From a virus: a stretch of 21,263 bases of DNA. Shown here in pieces: positions 13,677 through 20,906 of the stretch. The first letter of the stretch is position 1, and every line of letters starts with the position of its first letter. The position numbers and the translations under genes are program-made. Location of the stretch: positions 1 through 21,263 of IMG/VR virus record IMGVR_UViG_3300037054_000175. One strand, 5' to 3'. The notes under the pieces are model-generated. The model was given only the letters and a program-made list of their open reading frames with translations, did not search any database and was not told the origin of the DNA.

Positions 13677-14098
13677 TCCCACTCATCCTCGCTCAGCCCA
13701 TTCCACTGTTGCCCCCGCCGGATTCCTACCAGGCCGTGGGCTGGGTATGTGTGATGGTCCTGGGACTGAGCGGCGGGGTTTATTATGCGCTCTTGCTCAT
13801 GGACCGGTTGAAAGGCAAGCCACAACAGCCACCCAACCGCGCACTTGAATCCACGCTCAATGCGGTGGAATCACGCGTCGTGGCCATTGAGAAAAAGCTG
13901 GACGGTTTTATCAGCGTTGAATGGGCCAAGGAGAATTACGCGACGATTTACGTGCGCTTGAACAAGGGGGAGAAAGATATCGCCGATGTTTGGACGACCA
14001 TGCGGCTGGAGGATGCCGCGACCCGGGACACGATGCACCGCTACTTTCAGGAGATCGAACGCGCGCTGGGACGAATCGAGGGCGCGATCAAGCATTGA
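13673..14098 (+). CDS. Membrane-anchored coiled-coil protein (DUF2730/spanin-like)
   Basis: 141 residues. A hydrophobic helix at ~22-43 (VGWVCVMVLGLSGGVYYALL) follows a short proline-rich N-terminus; the rest is charged and helical with heptad-like stretches (LESTLNAVESRVVAIEKKLD; TRDTMHRYFQEIERALGRIE). This is the layout of the DUF2730-type proteins found next to the terminase genes in Mu-like phages, and also of inner-membrane spanins. No overlapping outer spanin lipoprotein gene was seen. It starts in an ATGA overlap without its own ribosome site. Confidence 0.6.
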   Translation: MIPLILAQPIPLLPPPDSYQAVGWVCVMVLGLSGGVYYALLLMDRLKGKPQQPPNRALESTLNAVESRVVAIEKKLDGFISVEWAKENYATIYVRLNKGEKDIADVWTTMRLEDAATRDTMHRYFQEIERALGRIEGAIKH

Positions 14099-14100
14099 AT

Positions 14101-14370
14101 ATGAACAGCGCACAGCAGAGAGAGGACTTGCGGCATGTGGTGCTTGACATTCTTGCGACGCGCCACCCCGTCGCGCTGCCACCGCAGGCCATCCGCCGCC
14201 GTGCCGCGATCGAGATGGACTTCACGCTGGAAGACGCCGACGTGATCGCCGCGCTCGAGCTTCTTGCGGGTCTTGGCCTGGTCAAAAGTGAAACGGACAG
14301 CCTGGGCAGCATGAAGTATTGGAATGCAACCGCCGCTGGAGTGCTGGCTTTCGAGAGGGGCGTAACATGA
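14101..14370 (+). CDS. Small winged-helix protein upstream of terminase
   Basis: 89 residues. LRHVVLDILATRHPVALPPQ, AIRRRAAIEMDFTLEDADVI, AALELLAGLGLVKSE and a wing-like KYWNATAAGV form a winged-helix layout. Similar small proteins precede the small terminase gene in many Mu-like phages. DNA binding is inferred from the fold; no specific role is known. Overlaps the next gene by ATGA. Confidence 0.65.
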   Translation: MNSAQQREDLRHVVLDILATRHPVALPPQAIRRRAAIEMDFTLEDADVIAALELLAGLGLVKSETDSLGSMKYWNATAAGVLAFERGVT

Positions 14371-14603
14371 CCCCGACAATTGGCAGAATCGTCCACGCGG
14401 TCCTCCGCGATAACCGCGGGGCTGTGATCATCCGCCCGGCCATCATCACGCGCATATGGGATGGCAGCTCATGCGTTCAAGCAACGATCTTTCCTGACGC
14501 AAACAATGACGGCCTTGGCCAAATCCTTTCGATGTCGTCGCTCCCTTGCGATCCGGCTGGCCTGTTGGAAAATTCCTGGCATTGGCCGCCGAAAGACTAT
14601 TGA
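14367..14603 (+). CDS. Conserved phage hypothetical protein
   Basis: 78 residues from ATG 14367 (ATGA overlap; AGAGGGG upstream). Beta-rich: TPTIGRIVHAVL, IIRPAIITRIWD, VQATIFPDANNDG, and an ENSWHWPP end. The 'T-I-G-R-I-V-H ... R-P-A-I-I ... W-H-W-P' pattern is familiar from small conserved phage proteins of unknown function near packaging or tail genes. The stop overlaps the next start (TGATG). Confidence 0.65.
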   Translation: MTPTIGRIVHAVLRDNRGAVIIRPAIITRIWDGSSCVQATIFPDANNDGLGQILSMSSLPCDPAGLLENSWHWPPKDY

Positions 14604-15331
14604 TGACCACGCGTCGTGGAAAGATTGCCCGCCTGCCCCTCGCCATCCGCGAGGAGATCAACCGCCGGCTGCTTGAGAACCTGACGGCGCGCAAGATCTG
14701 CGGCTGGCTGAATGAATTGCCGGAAGTCAAATCCGTCCTGGCTACTTTCAACGATGGCAATCCGGCCGGGCCGATCGACGGCAACAATATTTCCGAATGG
14801 CGCCATGGCGGCTTCGAAGATTGGAGCCGGCGCCGGGATTCCATCGAGGAGACGCGGGAGATTGCCCAATGGAGCGTGAAGCTGGCCAAGGCCAGTGGGG
14901 GCAATATCACCGAGGGCGCCGCGGCCATCCTCTCCGGGCAGATCCTTGAGGTGCTCGAAGGGCTGGCCAGGTTGAAATCCGACTCAGGGGGCGACGATGA
15001 AAAGACCGCCGAAAAACTGGCGGCGATCGCCCAAACCGTTGACCAGGTCTCGCTGGCCCTGCGGCGGGTGCGAAGCGGAGACCACGATCGCATCAAGCTG
15101 GACCAGAATCAGGAGCGCCTCGGGCTGAGTGCGCAATCCCTGCGGTTGGATCGGGAAAAGTTTGAACTGATCGCATCCGGTAAAATGCTGGATGAAGCCA
15201 TCCGCCTCAAAGCCGAGCAGATCGCCAACTCCACTCTTTCGCACACGGACAAAATCGCCGCGATGCGCAAGGCCGCATTCCAGGACGTGGACGCTCTGGA
15301 TAAAACGGGCGAGGTTCAGATCCCCACTTGA
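14603..15331 (+). CDS. Putative small terminase subunit (DUF3486/Mu gp27-like)
   Basis: 242 residues from ATG 14603. The start GKIARLPLAIREEINRRLLE and TARKICGWLNELPEV, then ISEWRHGGFEDWSRRRD, is the HTH-bearing N-terminus of this family, which recognises phage DNA and hands it to the large subunit. A long, charged, helical middle (KLAAIAQTVDQVSLALRRVR) with likely oligomerising coiled coil follows, and a C-terminal segment near TDKIAAMRKAAFQDVDAL. It lies directly upstream of the large terminase, 3 nt apart. Confidence 0.8.
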   Translation: MTTRRGKIARLPLAIREEINRRLLENLTARKICGWLNELPEVKSVLATFNDGNPAGPIDGNNISEWRHGGFEDWSRRRDSIEETREIAQWSVKLAKASGGNITEGAAAILSGQILEVLEGLARLKSDSGGDDEKTAEKLAAIAQTVDQVSLALRRVRSGDHDRIKLDQNQERLGLSAQSLRLDREKFELIASGKMLDEAIRLKAEQIANSTLSHTDKIAAMRKAAFQDVDALDKTGEVQIPT

Positions 15332-15334
15332 TCG

Positions 15335-16951
15335 ATGGCCCCAAAGCGACAGCGCAGGAAGTATGAGAAGGTTGCGCTAGTCGCAGTCCGCAAGATCCGC
15401 CAGATCGTGTTGTTCTGGGCGCGGCGCTGTCGCAAATCCACCACGCTCGGAAGCATCGCCTTTGACGAGATGAGCAAAGAGCCAGGGCGAATGGTGATCG
15501 CCGCATCCGCCTCGCTGCTCCTGGGAAAGGAATTGGTCGGCGTGACCCTGTCCGCCGCCGAGCAGGCGATGGTCGTGGCGCAGGAGGCGGCCGCAGTGCG
15601 GGAGGTGTTCGAAGCGCGCGCAGGCGAAAAGAGCCTGGACTTTAAAGTGGCCGACTCCGGCAAGGACAAGGTTCTCACGGGAATGACCGCGGAGGATTTT
15701 GCCGAGCTTTACCAATCAAGCCGGATGGAGTTGCGCCTCTACTTTGATCGCACGTCCTATTCCCGCGAGCAGGTGATTGCGCCCAACCCGGCCACCGCCC
15801 GGTCCTGGCGCGCCCTGGTCCTGCGGGATGAGGCGGGTTACACGCCGGCCAATCTCGAAAATGAGCTGCGGGTTGCCACCGATCCCATGATGCGCGACAC
15901 GCCGGACTTGAAGATGGTTTACGCCTCCAACCTTTGCATGAACGACCGGCATCCGTTTTTTGAAATGACGATGCCGCGCGAAATCACCAGCAGCTCGGAG
16001 GAAGAACAATTTCCCGCCAATCAATCCGGCCACCTTTACATCGGGCAACAGGGGATCCTGGTGCACCGCGTCGCATTAAAGGACGCATACGCGGCCGGCC
16101 ATGAACTCTTTGACGACGCTGGCAAGGCGATGACGTATGAGGAATGCAGGACATTCCCACAGTTCAGACTTGGCTGGGATGCCACCTACGCGTTGAACCA
16201 CAAGCCCGGTGGCGCGGCGGTGATTGATCTGATTGCCCTCCTGACCGCCCAGCGCCGCGGCTCCGGCCAGTGCGCGTTCGTTTATGTCGAAAGCGATGCG
16301 GATTGGCGCCGCGCCTGCGAGCTGCTCCGGTCCCTGCTGAAGAACGGCAAAGTGGGCATGGGCTTCGACGTGGCCAGCACGACGGGAGAATTGAGCAACC
16401 CGTCGAGTGTGACGGTGACGGAGAAGATCGGCACGGAACGATTTCAGAGACTGGTTGCGGTGTTCAAAAGCAAAAAGCGCGTGGTAATGAGCGCCCGTCT
16501 TGAGGACCTGATCGGGATCGTCCGAGCCCGGAAGACCGGCGGCCCGGCCCGGAGGCTCTGCATCGATGCCAGCAACGAACGCCTGGCTGCTGAGGAGACG
16601 GCTGACGATCTGCGCGGCAAGATTGCGGTCGAATTGGTGATCGGCGGCGGCTCGATCCATCCACCCGGTTACACTGAGCCGACCAATTACAAGACATACC
16701 TGGGAGATCTTTACAGCACGGCGGTCAATGACGGGTGCTACTCGCTGCCCCCGGATAAATATTTCAAGGACGATCACCGGCTCACCATGAAGGACGGCGG
16801 CCGGTATATCTGCGTTCCGGATCCGGACGGCAAACACGGTGACACCTTCGATTCCGGCAAGCAGGCCGAATGGGCTTTGGTCTCCAAGGGTGACACCTGC
16901 ACCTTTGCCAAACCGGCGGGGATTGGAACCTACCAAGGAGTCGGTTTATGA
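15335..16951 (+). CDS. terL: Large terminase subunit (Mu gp28-like)
   Basis: 538 residues; packaging motor ATPase and nuclease. An N-terminal ARRCRKSTTLG at 29-39 stands where the Walker A motif is expected (K34, S35), but without the usual glycine before Lys. Walker B with the catalytic acid is ALVLRDEAGY (D165, E166). The C-terminal RNase H-like nuclease has acidic residues at GFDVAS (D345), LCIDASNE (D411) and KHGDTFDSGK (D503 or D506). Length is typical (Mu gp28 is about 550). The product is followed by a small frame overlapping by ATGA, then the zinc-ribbon and portal genes. Confidence 0.88.
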   Translation: MAPKRQRRKYEKVALVAVRKIRQIVLFWARRCRKSTTLGSIAFDEMSKEPGRMVIAASASLLLGKELVGVTLSAAEQAMVVAQEAAAVREVFEARAGEKSLDFKVADSGKDKVLTGMTAEDFAELYQSSRMELRLYFDRTSYSREQVIAPNPATARSWRALVLRDEAGYTPANLENELRVATDPMMRDTPDLKMVYASNLCMNDRHPFFEMTMPREITSSSEEEQFPANQSGHLYIGQQGILVHRVALKDAYAAGHELFDDAGKAMTYEECRTFPQFRLGWDATYALNHKPGGAAVIDLIALLTAQRRGSGQCAFVYVESDADWRRACELLRSLLKNGKVGMGFDVASTTGELSNPSSVTVTEKIGTERFQRLVAVFKSKKRVVMSARLEDLIGIVRARKTGGPARRLCIDASNERLAAEETADDLRGKIAVELVIGGGSIHPPGYTEPTNYKTYLGDLYSTAVNDGCYSLPPDKYFKDDHRLTMKDGGRYICVPDPDGKHGDTFDSGKQAEWALVSKGDTCTFAKPAGIGTYQGVGL

Positions 16952-17109
16952 GAAACCTGATTTGCCCTGAGCGGCGTTGCTGCCTGCCACACCGCCCCGA
17001 GGGAGCCGATTTTGAATCGGGGGGCGCCTTGCCCTCGGCGAAGCTCGGCGGCAGGCCGAATCTTGCCCCTCATTTCGGGAGCGGGCGGTTCGCGGAAGGC
17101 CATTTTTGA
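16948..17109 (+). CDS. Possible 53-residue Cys-containing protein
   Basis: ATG at 16948 overlaps the terminase stop (ATGA) and has AAGGAG at good spacing; stop TGA at 17107-17109. The sequence begins MRNLICPERRCCLPHRP and ends GRFAEGHF; composition is Pro/Gly/Arg-rich. The stretch also folds into a nested hairpin as RNA (16992-17040), so the reading frame may be incidental. No family recognised. Confidence 0.4.
   Translation: MRNLICPERRCCLPHRPEGADFESGGALPSAKLGGRPNLAPHFGSGRFAEGHF
16992..17040 (+). other. Nested RNA hairpin between terL and portal region
   Basis: CCGAGGG (16997-17003) can pair with CCCTCGG (17032-17038), with flanking CGCC/GCG extending the stem imperfectly. Inside it, CCGATT (17006-17011) pairs with AATCGG (17015-17020) around a TTG loop. 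No T-run follows, so it is not a standard terminator. It may control expression or stability of the head-gene mRNA. Confidence 0.4.
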
Positions 17110-17118
17110 GGTTTCAGC

Positions 17119-17370
17119 ATGCAGACCCATCCGGACATCTCGGAGCTTCACCAGGATCCGCCATGCACCGAACGGCGGCCCGGTGGAGATTTCTATTCGC
17201 GCATGTGCAGCGACAAGACCCGGTACGCGGACAAGCGCGACGCGCAAACGGCGATGAACAAATTTAAAACCAAACGGGGCCGGCACGGCAGACCCGAACG
17301 ATTGAGAGCTTACGCCTGTCCGCTCTGCCGCGGCTGGCATTTGACGAAAGGTGACAATGAGCATTGTTAA
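17119..17370 (+). CDS. Small zinc-ribbon-like phage protein
   Basis: 83 residues, basic. MCSDKTRYADKRDAQTAMNK is followed by LRAYACPLCRGWHLT, a C-P-x-C-x-G-W-H-L-T motif common in small phage proteins near structural genes; together with C30 and the terminal Cys it could bind a metal ion. The gene overlaps the portal gene by 14 nt. Role unknown. Confidence 0.7.
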   Translation: MQTHPDISELHQDPPCTERRPGGDFYSRMCSDKTRYADKRDAQTAMNKFKTKRGRHGRPERLRAYACPLCRGWHLTKGDNEHC

Positions 17371-19153
17371 AACACTGGTCAACAATACGAGGGATGCGGT
17401 CAGGATCTTGGTGGGAAAGCCTCCAATCCATCGCCAGAATTGGCTTGGACCCCGCTTTGAGCCGTCGAACATTTCCAGCTATGCCAAGGTCAGCACGATC
17501 CAGGAGGCGATCCGGGAGGCCGAAAATGGCGATCCAACGACCCTTTTCCGATTCTACCGCGATGCCCTGCTTGGCGATGAACATATCCAGGGTGAACTGG
17601 GCAAGCGCAAGTTAGCCGTCCTGGGTGAGCCCCTGGTGATCCTGCCCAGGGACAAGGAAAACCGGGAGGACATCGCCGCGGCGGCCGCGTGCCTGCAGGC
17701 CGTCGAGGATTGCGAAAACTGGGGTGCCGGACTTTCCGCATTACTCGGAGCCTCCCAATGGCCCGTGGCGATCGTGGAGAATATCTTCCAGCCGGCAAAT
17801 GCCGCGCCGGTGCGGTTTTCTGTCGGCGAGGAAAAAGGCGAGCTGCGTCTCCAATACACACTCAAACGACTGGAGCCTGTCAACCCCATGCTCTTCTGTT
17901 ACCGGCACGCCTACCTTGTCGGGGGCGTCGGCCTGGGGACCGCCTCGCCCATCCAGCAGGCCGGCTTGATGAAAGAGGCCCAGCAATCCACATGGAAAGT
18001 CGGCACCTCTCCGTGGTACATGATCAATCTGGATGATTGGGAACCTTTCCTGCGCCTGTGGCCGATCGATGAAGCAGGCCGCATCATCTATGATGCAAGC
18101 AACGCGAGCAAACTTGATTCCACGCGGCACATTGTCCATCGCGGCCATTTGATCACCGATCAGCGCGACAATTGGGGTGGCCCAATGCGCGCGATTTCGG
18201 CCTGGTGGCTCTTGCGCGGCCTTGGCCGTGATTGGTTTGCCCGGTTCATGGAGCGTTACGGTTCGCCCTTCCCGGTCGGCAAGACCAATGTCGATGATCC
18301 GCAGGCTGTCGATTTCCTGCGCGAAGCATTCAACCTGGCCACAAAGATCGGCGGCCTGGTGATCGGAGATGATGATTCAGTGGAGCTGCAGCAGGCGATG
18401 GTGCAGGGCGGGGCGGAGGGACATAAAATCTGGCACGACGTCTGCAACGACGCCATCAGCTTCCACATCACGGGCTATAAGAGTTCACAGAAGCCGGCGG
18501 GGCTGAACGCCGGTGAAGCGACCACGACGGAAAACATCCGGGAGGATATCCGCGTGTTTGATGAAAAGACGCTGGGCGAAACGCTCGTTAAACAGCTCTT
18601 CCGAAACTTCCAGAAGTTTAACGGGCTCACAGGTTCGATTCGAATTGTCTGGGGAGGCCTGAGCATCGATGACGCCGCGACTTTTGCCGCGCTCTTGAAG
18701 ACAATGGGCGAGGCTGGACTGGAGCCTACGGACGAATCGATGCCGGTCGTGGATGAAAAGACCGGGCTGCAATGGCAGCGCAAAGCGGTCCCCGCCCCAC
18801 TCGATGACGATCCTGCGGCCGGCCCCAAGGGACCGGATGAGGATGATGCGGAAACGCTCTCCACTCGGGATGGCCTTGGCCGGCTCATTTGCTTCAGCGC
18901 CGGCGGAGGCCCACGGCGCCATGATCCCGTGGACGGGATAGTTGCCAGGCGCAAGGAAGCTCTTGTCGCGGCATACAAGGGGGCGATGGCGCCCTTCCGC
19001 CAGGCGATCCTGAGCAGCAATTCCAAAGAGGAATGCCTGGCCAAACTCCACGCCCTTTACTCTGACTGGTCACCGGAACGGTTGGCGTCTGAACTTGATG
19101 CCGCGCTGCAGATCTGCGCCGCCGCCGGAGCCGCGCGCGCCGTCGAAGGGTGA
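17357..19153 (+). CDS. Portal protein, DUF935 family (Mu gp29-like)
   Basis: 598 residues from ATG 17357 (a GTG six bases earlier is in frame; AAAGG suits the ATG). The portal forms the dodecameric ring through which DNA enters the head. Family segments: RFYRDALLGDEHIQGELGKR near residue 60, the 'W.VAIVENIF' region near 140, HRGHLITDQRDNWGGPM near 260-280, FARFMERYGSPFPVGKTN near 295-310, and GLVIGDDDSVELQQAM near 335. The C-terminal ~90 residues after PDEDDAETLSTRDG are a variable tail. The stop overlaps the next GTG start (GTGA). Confidence 0.92.
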   Translation: MSIVKTLVNNTRDAVRILVGKPPIHRQNWLGPRFEPSNISSYAKVSTIQEAIREAENGDPTTLFRFYRDALLGDEHIQGELGKRKLAVLGEPLVILPRDKENREDIAAAAACLQAVEDCENWGAGLSALLGASQWPVAIVENIFQPANAAPVRFSVGEEKGELRLQYTLKRLEPVNPMLFCYRHAYLVGGVGLGTASPIQQAGLMKEAQQSTWKVGTSPWYMINLDDWEPFLRLWPIDEAGRIIYDASNASKLDSTRHIVHRGHLITDQRDNWGGPMRAISAWWLLRGLGRDWFARFMERYGSPFPVGKTNVDDPQAVDFLREAFNLATKIGGLVIGDDDSVELQQAMVQGGAEGHKIWHDVCNDAISFHITGYKSSQKPAGLNAGEATTTENIREDIRVFDEKTLGETLVKQLFRNFQKFNGLTGSIRIVWGGLSIDDAATFAALLKTMGEAGLEPTDESMPVVDEKTGLQWQRKAVPAPLDDDPAAGPKGPDEDDAETLSTRDGLGRLICFSAGGGPRRHDPVDGIVARRKEALVAAYKGAMAPFRQAILSSNSKEECLAKLHALYSDWSPERLASELDAALQICAAAGAARAVEG

Positions 19154-20040
19154 AGCAAGTGGACCAGGACTTTACCCTTCAAGCCCCGCATGAGGAGGCT
19201 GCCGCGCTCATCCGCGGCAAGCCGGCGATAACCCGCAGCGTATTTGACCAGCTCCTCCCGGAACTTCGCGCCAGGGCTTTTACGGTCACCGGCATTGAGG
19301 GAGCCAACACCCTGCAGCGCATTCGCGACGCCATCGCCGGCATCGCGACGGGGCAGACCTGGGACGATGCCAAGAAGCAGATTGTCGAGGATCTGGACCC
19401 CTACCTTGGCGACGGCGCTCAGGTCCGGGCGGAGATGCTCTTGCGCACTCACGGCTTCCAGGCTTTCCAGGGCGCATTCTGGCGTTCGGCCCAGAAGGAC
19501 CCGGACACGACGCATCTCCAATACCTGACGATGGAGGATGATCGCGTGAGGGATTCACACGCGGCATTGGATGGGGTCGTGCTTCCCAAGGATGATCCCT
19601 TCTGGGCAAAGCACTTTCCGCCCTGGGAATGGGGCTGCCGGTGTTTAACGCGCTCGATGAACTCCGATCAGGTGGATGAAGAGCGCGCGGCCGACGCCGA
19701 CAAGAATCCGGAAGACCACAACGTGATCGAAGGGGCAGTCCGCGACCAGCTCGAGCACGGAACCCTCATGCGCGAGGGGCGGCGTTTCGACGTCACAGCG
19801 CCCAGCGACGGGCCGGATGGCGCGGTCGCATTTCAATGGCACCCGGATAATTTACGGCTGCCCATCACTCAACTGCAGAGCCATTACGATCCGGGCATCT
19901 GGCTTCAATTCGAAGCCTGGGCCAAGAATCAGGAGATCGAGCCGGGCCGCACGATCTGGCAGTGGCTCAATGAGAAGCCTGTCAAATCAACCCGCAAACG
20001 CCGCACCGCTGCCAAGACGGAGGCGCCGGCGCCGGCGTAA
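19150..20040 (+). CDS. Minor head / head morphogenesis protein (SPP1 gp7, Mu gpF-like)
   Basis: 296 residues with a GTG start overlapping the portal stop. TGQTWDDAKKQI, then RAEMLLRTHGFQAFQGAF, and above all DDRVRDSHAALDGVVLPKDD, PFW and PPWEWGCRC (C163, C165) form the PF04233 head-morphogenesis domain. The protein joins portal and capsid during head assembly. The end is a basic, Ala/Pro linker-like stretch (TRKRRTAAKTEAPAPA) closed by TAA at 20038-20040. The same frame stays open after this stop through a metallopeptidase domain to 20709, so a longer, two-domain form may exist in relatives. Confidence 0.9.
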   Translation: MKQVDQDFTLQAPHEEAAALIRGKPAITRSVFDQLLPELRARAFTVTGIEGANTLQRIRDAIAGIATGQTWDDAKKQIVEDLDPYLGDGAQVRAEMLLRTHGFQAFQGAFWRSAQKDPDTTHLQYLTMEDDRVRDSHAALDGVVLPKDDPFWAKHFPPWEWGCRCLTRSMNSDQVDEERAADADKNPEDHNVIEGAVRDQLEHGTLMREGRRFDVTAPSDGPDGAVAFQWHPDNLRLPITQLQSHYDPGIWLQFEAWAKNQEIEPGRTIWQWLNEKPVKSTRKRRTAAKTEAPAPA

Positions 20041-20106
20041 TCAAACGTTCCTGATGGGATACGGCAGCTTGCCGACCGATTCACGGCGGCAAAGTTCAGC
20101 AGGGAA

Positions 20107-20709
20107 GTGGTGGATCAAGTCCAAGCACTGCCTGCCGCGGTTGCGCCCTACATGGAAGATCTCTCCGTCCAGCCGTGGAGCGGGAGGGCACATTACGGTC
20201 CGACGGAACAGCGCGTTTATATGCGCAAGAATCCGACCGATTGGTCCGGGACTCCAGACACGGCCGTCCACGAGATCGGCCATCATCTCCATTACAAGAC
20301 CAATACGCTGACCTATACCCACACAGATCCAAGGTTCATTGAGGCGGCAGCCAGGGATGTGGTGGGATTCAAAAAGTGGGCGGAGCAGATGGCCGGGCCA
20401 AATTGGCAGCAAGAATTTTCTCCACGACGATCGACCTCATTAAAGCACATTTCCAGAGCGCTGGGCTATGGCGAATATTCCGAGGCGCTTCCACTGTCCG
20501 CCAGACGGCGCGTCATTCGATTTACGGATGCGATCATGGGTATTTCTCGCGGGGAATATGGATTGGGGCATTCGCGTATGTATATGAGGCGCTATGGGTT
20601 CATGGAAGCCTTCACCCATGCATGGACGGCAATCGTTGACAAAGACGCGGAATTTGCTAAGTTGTTTCCTGCGGTAACAGATCTGGTCCGCCAGATCCTG
20701 AAACTATGA
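20107..20709 (+). CDS. Zincin-like metallopeptidase domain protein
   Basis: 200 residues from the GTG at 20107. TAVHEIGHHLHY contains a zinc-metallopeptidase HExxH site (H55, E56, H59); E167 in GFMEAFTHAW is a candidate third ligand, and GHSRMYMRRYGF precedes it as in phage zincins attached to head proteins. The coding-like sequence begins earlier: from 20041, in the same frame, it reads DGIRQLADRFTAAKFSREVV with no start codon before 20107. The domain therefore looks like the C-terminal part of the upstream head protein, cut off by the TAA at 20038-20040. Possible roles: processing of head proteins, or an injected effector. Confidence 0.72.
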   Translation: MVDQVQALPAAVAPYMEDLSVQPWSGRAHYGPTEQRVYMRKNPTDWSGTPDTAVHEIGHHLHYKTNTLTYTHTDPRFIEAAARDVVGFKKWAEQMAGPNWQQEFSPRRSTSLKHISRALGYGEYSEALPLSARRRVIRFTDAIMGISRGEYGLGHSRMYMRRYGFMEAFTHAWTAIVDKDAEFAKLFPAVTDLVRQILKL

Positions 20710-20900
20710 TCGCCATCGCCAATGAAGCGCAGGTGGACGCCTATTCGGAGAAGTTTGACAACTTTGACGAAGTGGGCCATCCCGCCATTGTCACAACCGC
20801 CCGCTTTGGTGATCTATTGCAAAAGGCAACCAATCGCGGAAGCCCGTTGACTCGCCAAGAGGTGGAGGCGGTTTTCGGCGACCTCAGTTGGGAGGAGTGA
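20706..20900 (+). CDS. Small hypothetical protein upstream of gpG-like gene
   Basis: 64 residues, acidic, ATGA overlap with the zincin gene. AIVTTARFGDLLQKATNRGS and LTRQEVEAVFGDLSWEE suggest a small helical protein; no family recognised. Its last codons and stop form one arm and the loop of the hairpin that covers the next gene's ribosome site, so its translation probably controls that gene. Confidence 0.6.
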   Translation: MIAIANEAQVDAYSEKFDNFDEVGHPAIVTTARFGDLLQKATNRGSPLTRQEVEAVFGDLSWEE

Positions 20901-20906
20901 TCCTCC
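20891..20906 (+). promoter_or_regulatory. SD-sequestering hairpin with GUGA tetraloop
   Basis: GGAGGA (20891-20896) pairs exactly with TCCTCC (20901-20906) around GTGA (20897-20900), a GNRA-type tetraloop. The stem contains the only Shine-Dalgarno sequence for the ATG at 20907, and the loop is the stop region of the upstream gene. Ribosomes finishing that gene would open the stem, so this is a likely translational-coupling device. Confidence 0.65.

Noticed and set aside
16076-16936. A 286-codon open frame on the minus strand inside the large terminase gene.
   Set aside because: It lies wholly opposite terL, whose motifs are clear; long antisense frames are expected in GC-rich coding DNA.
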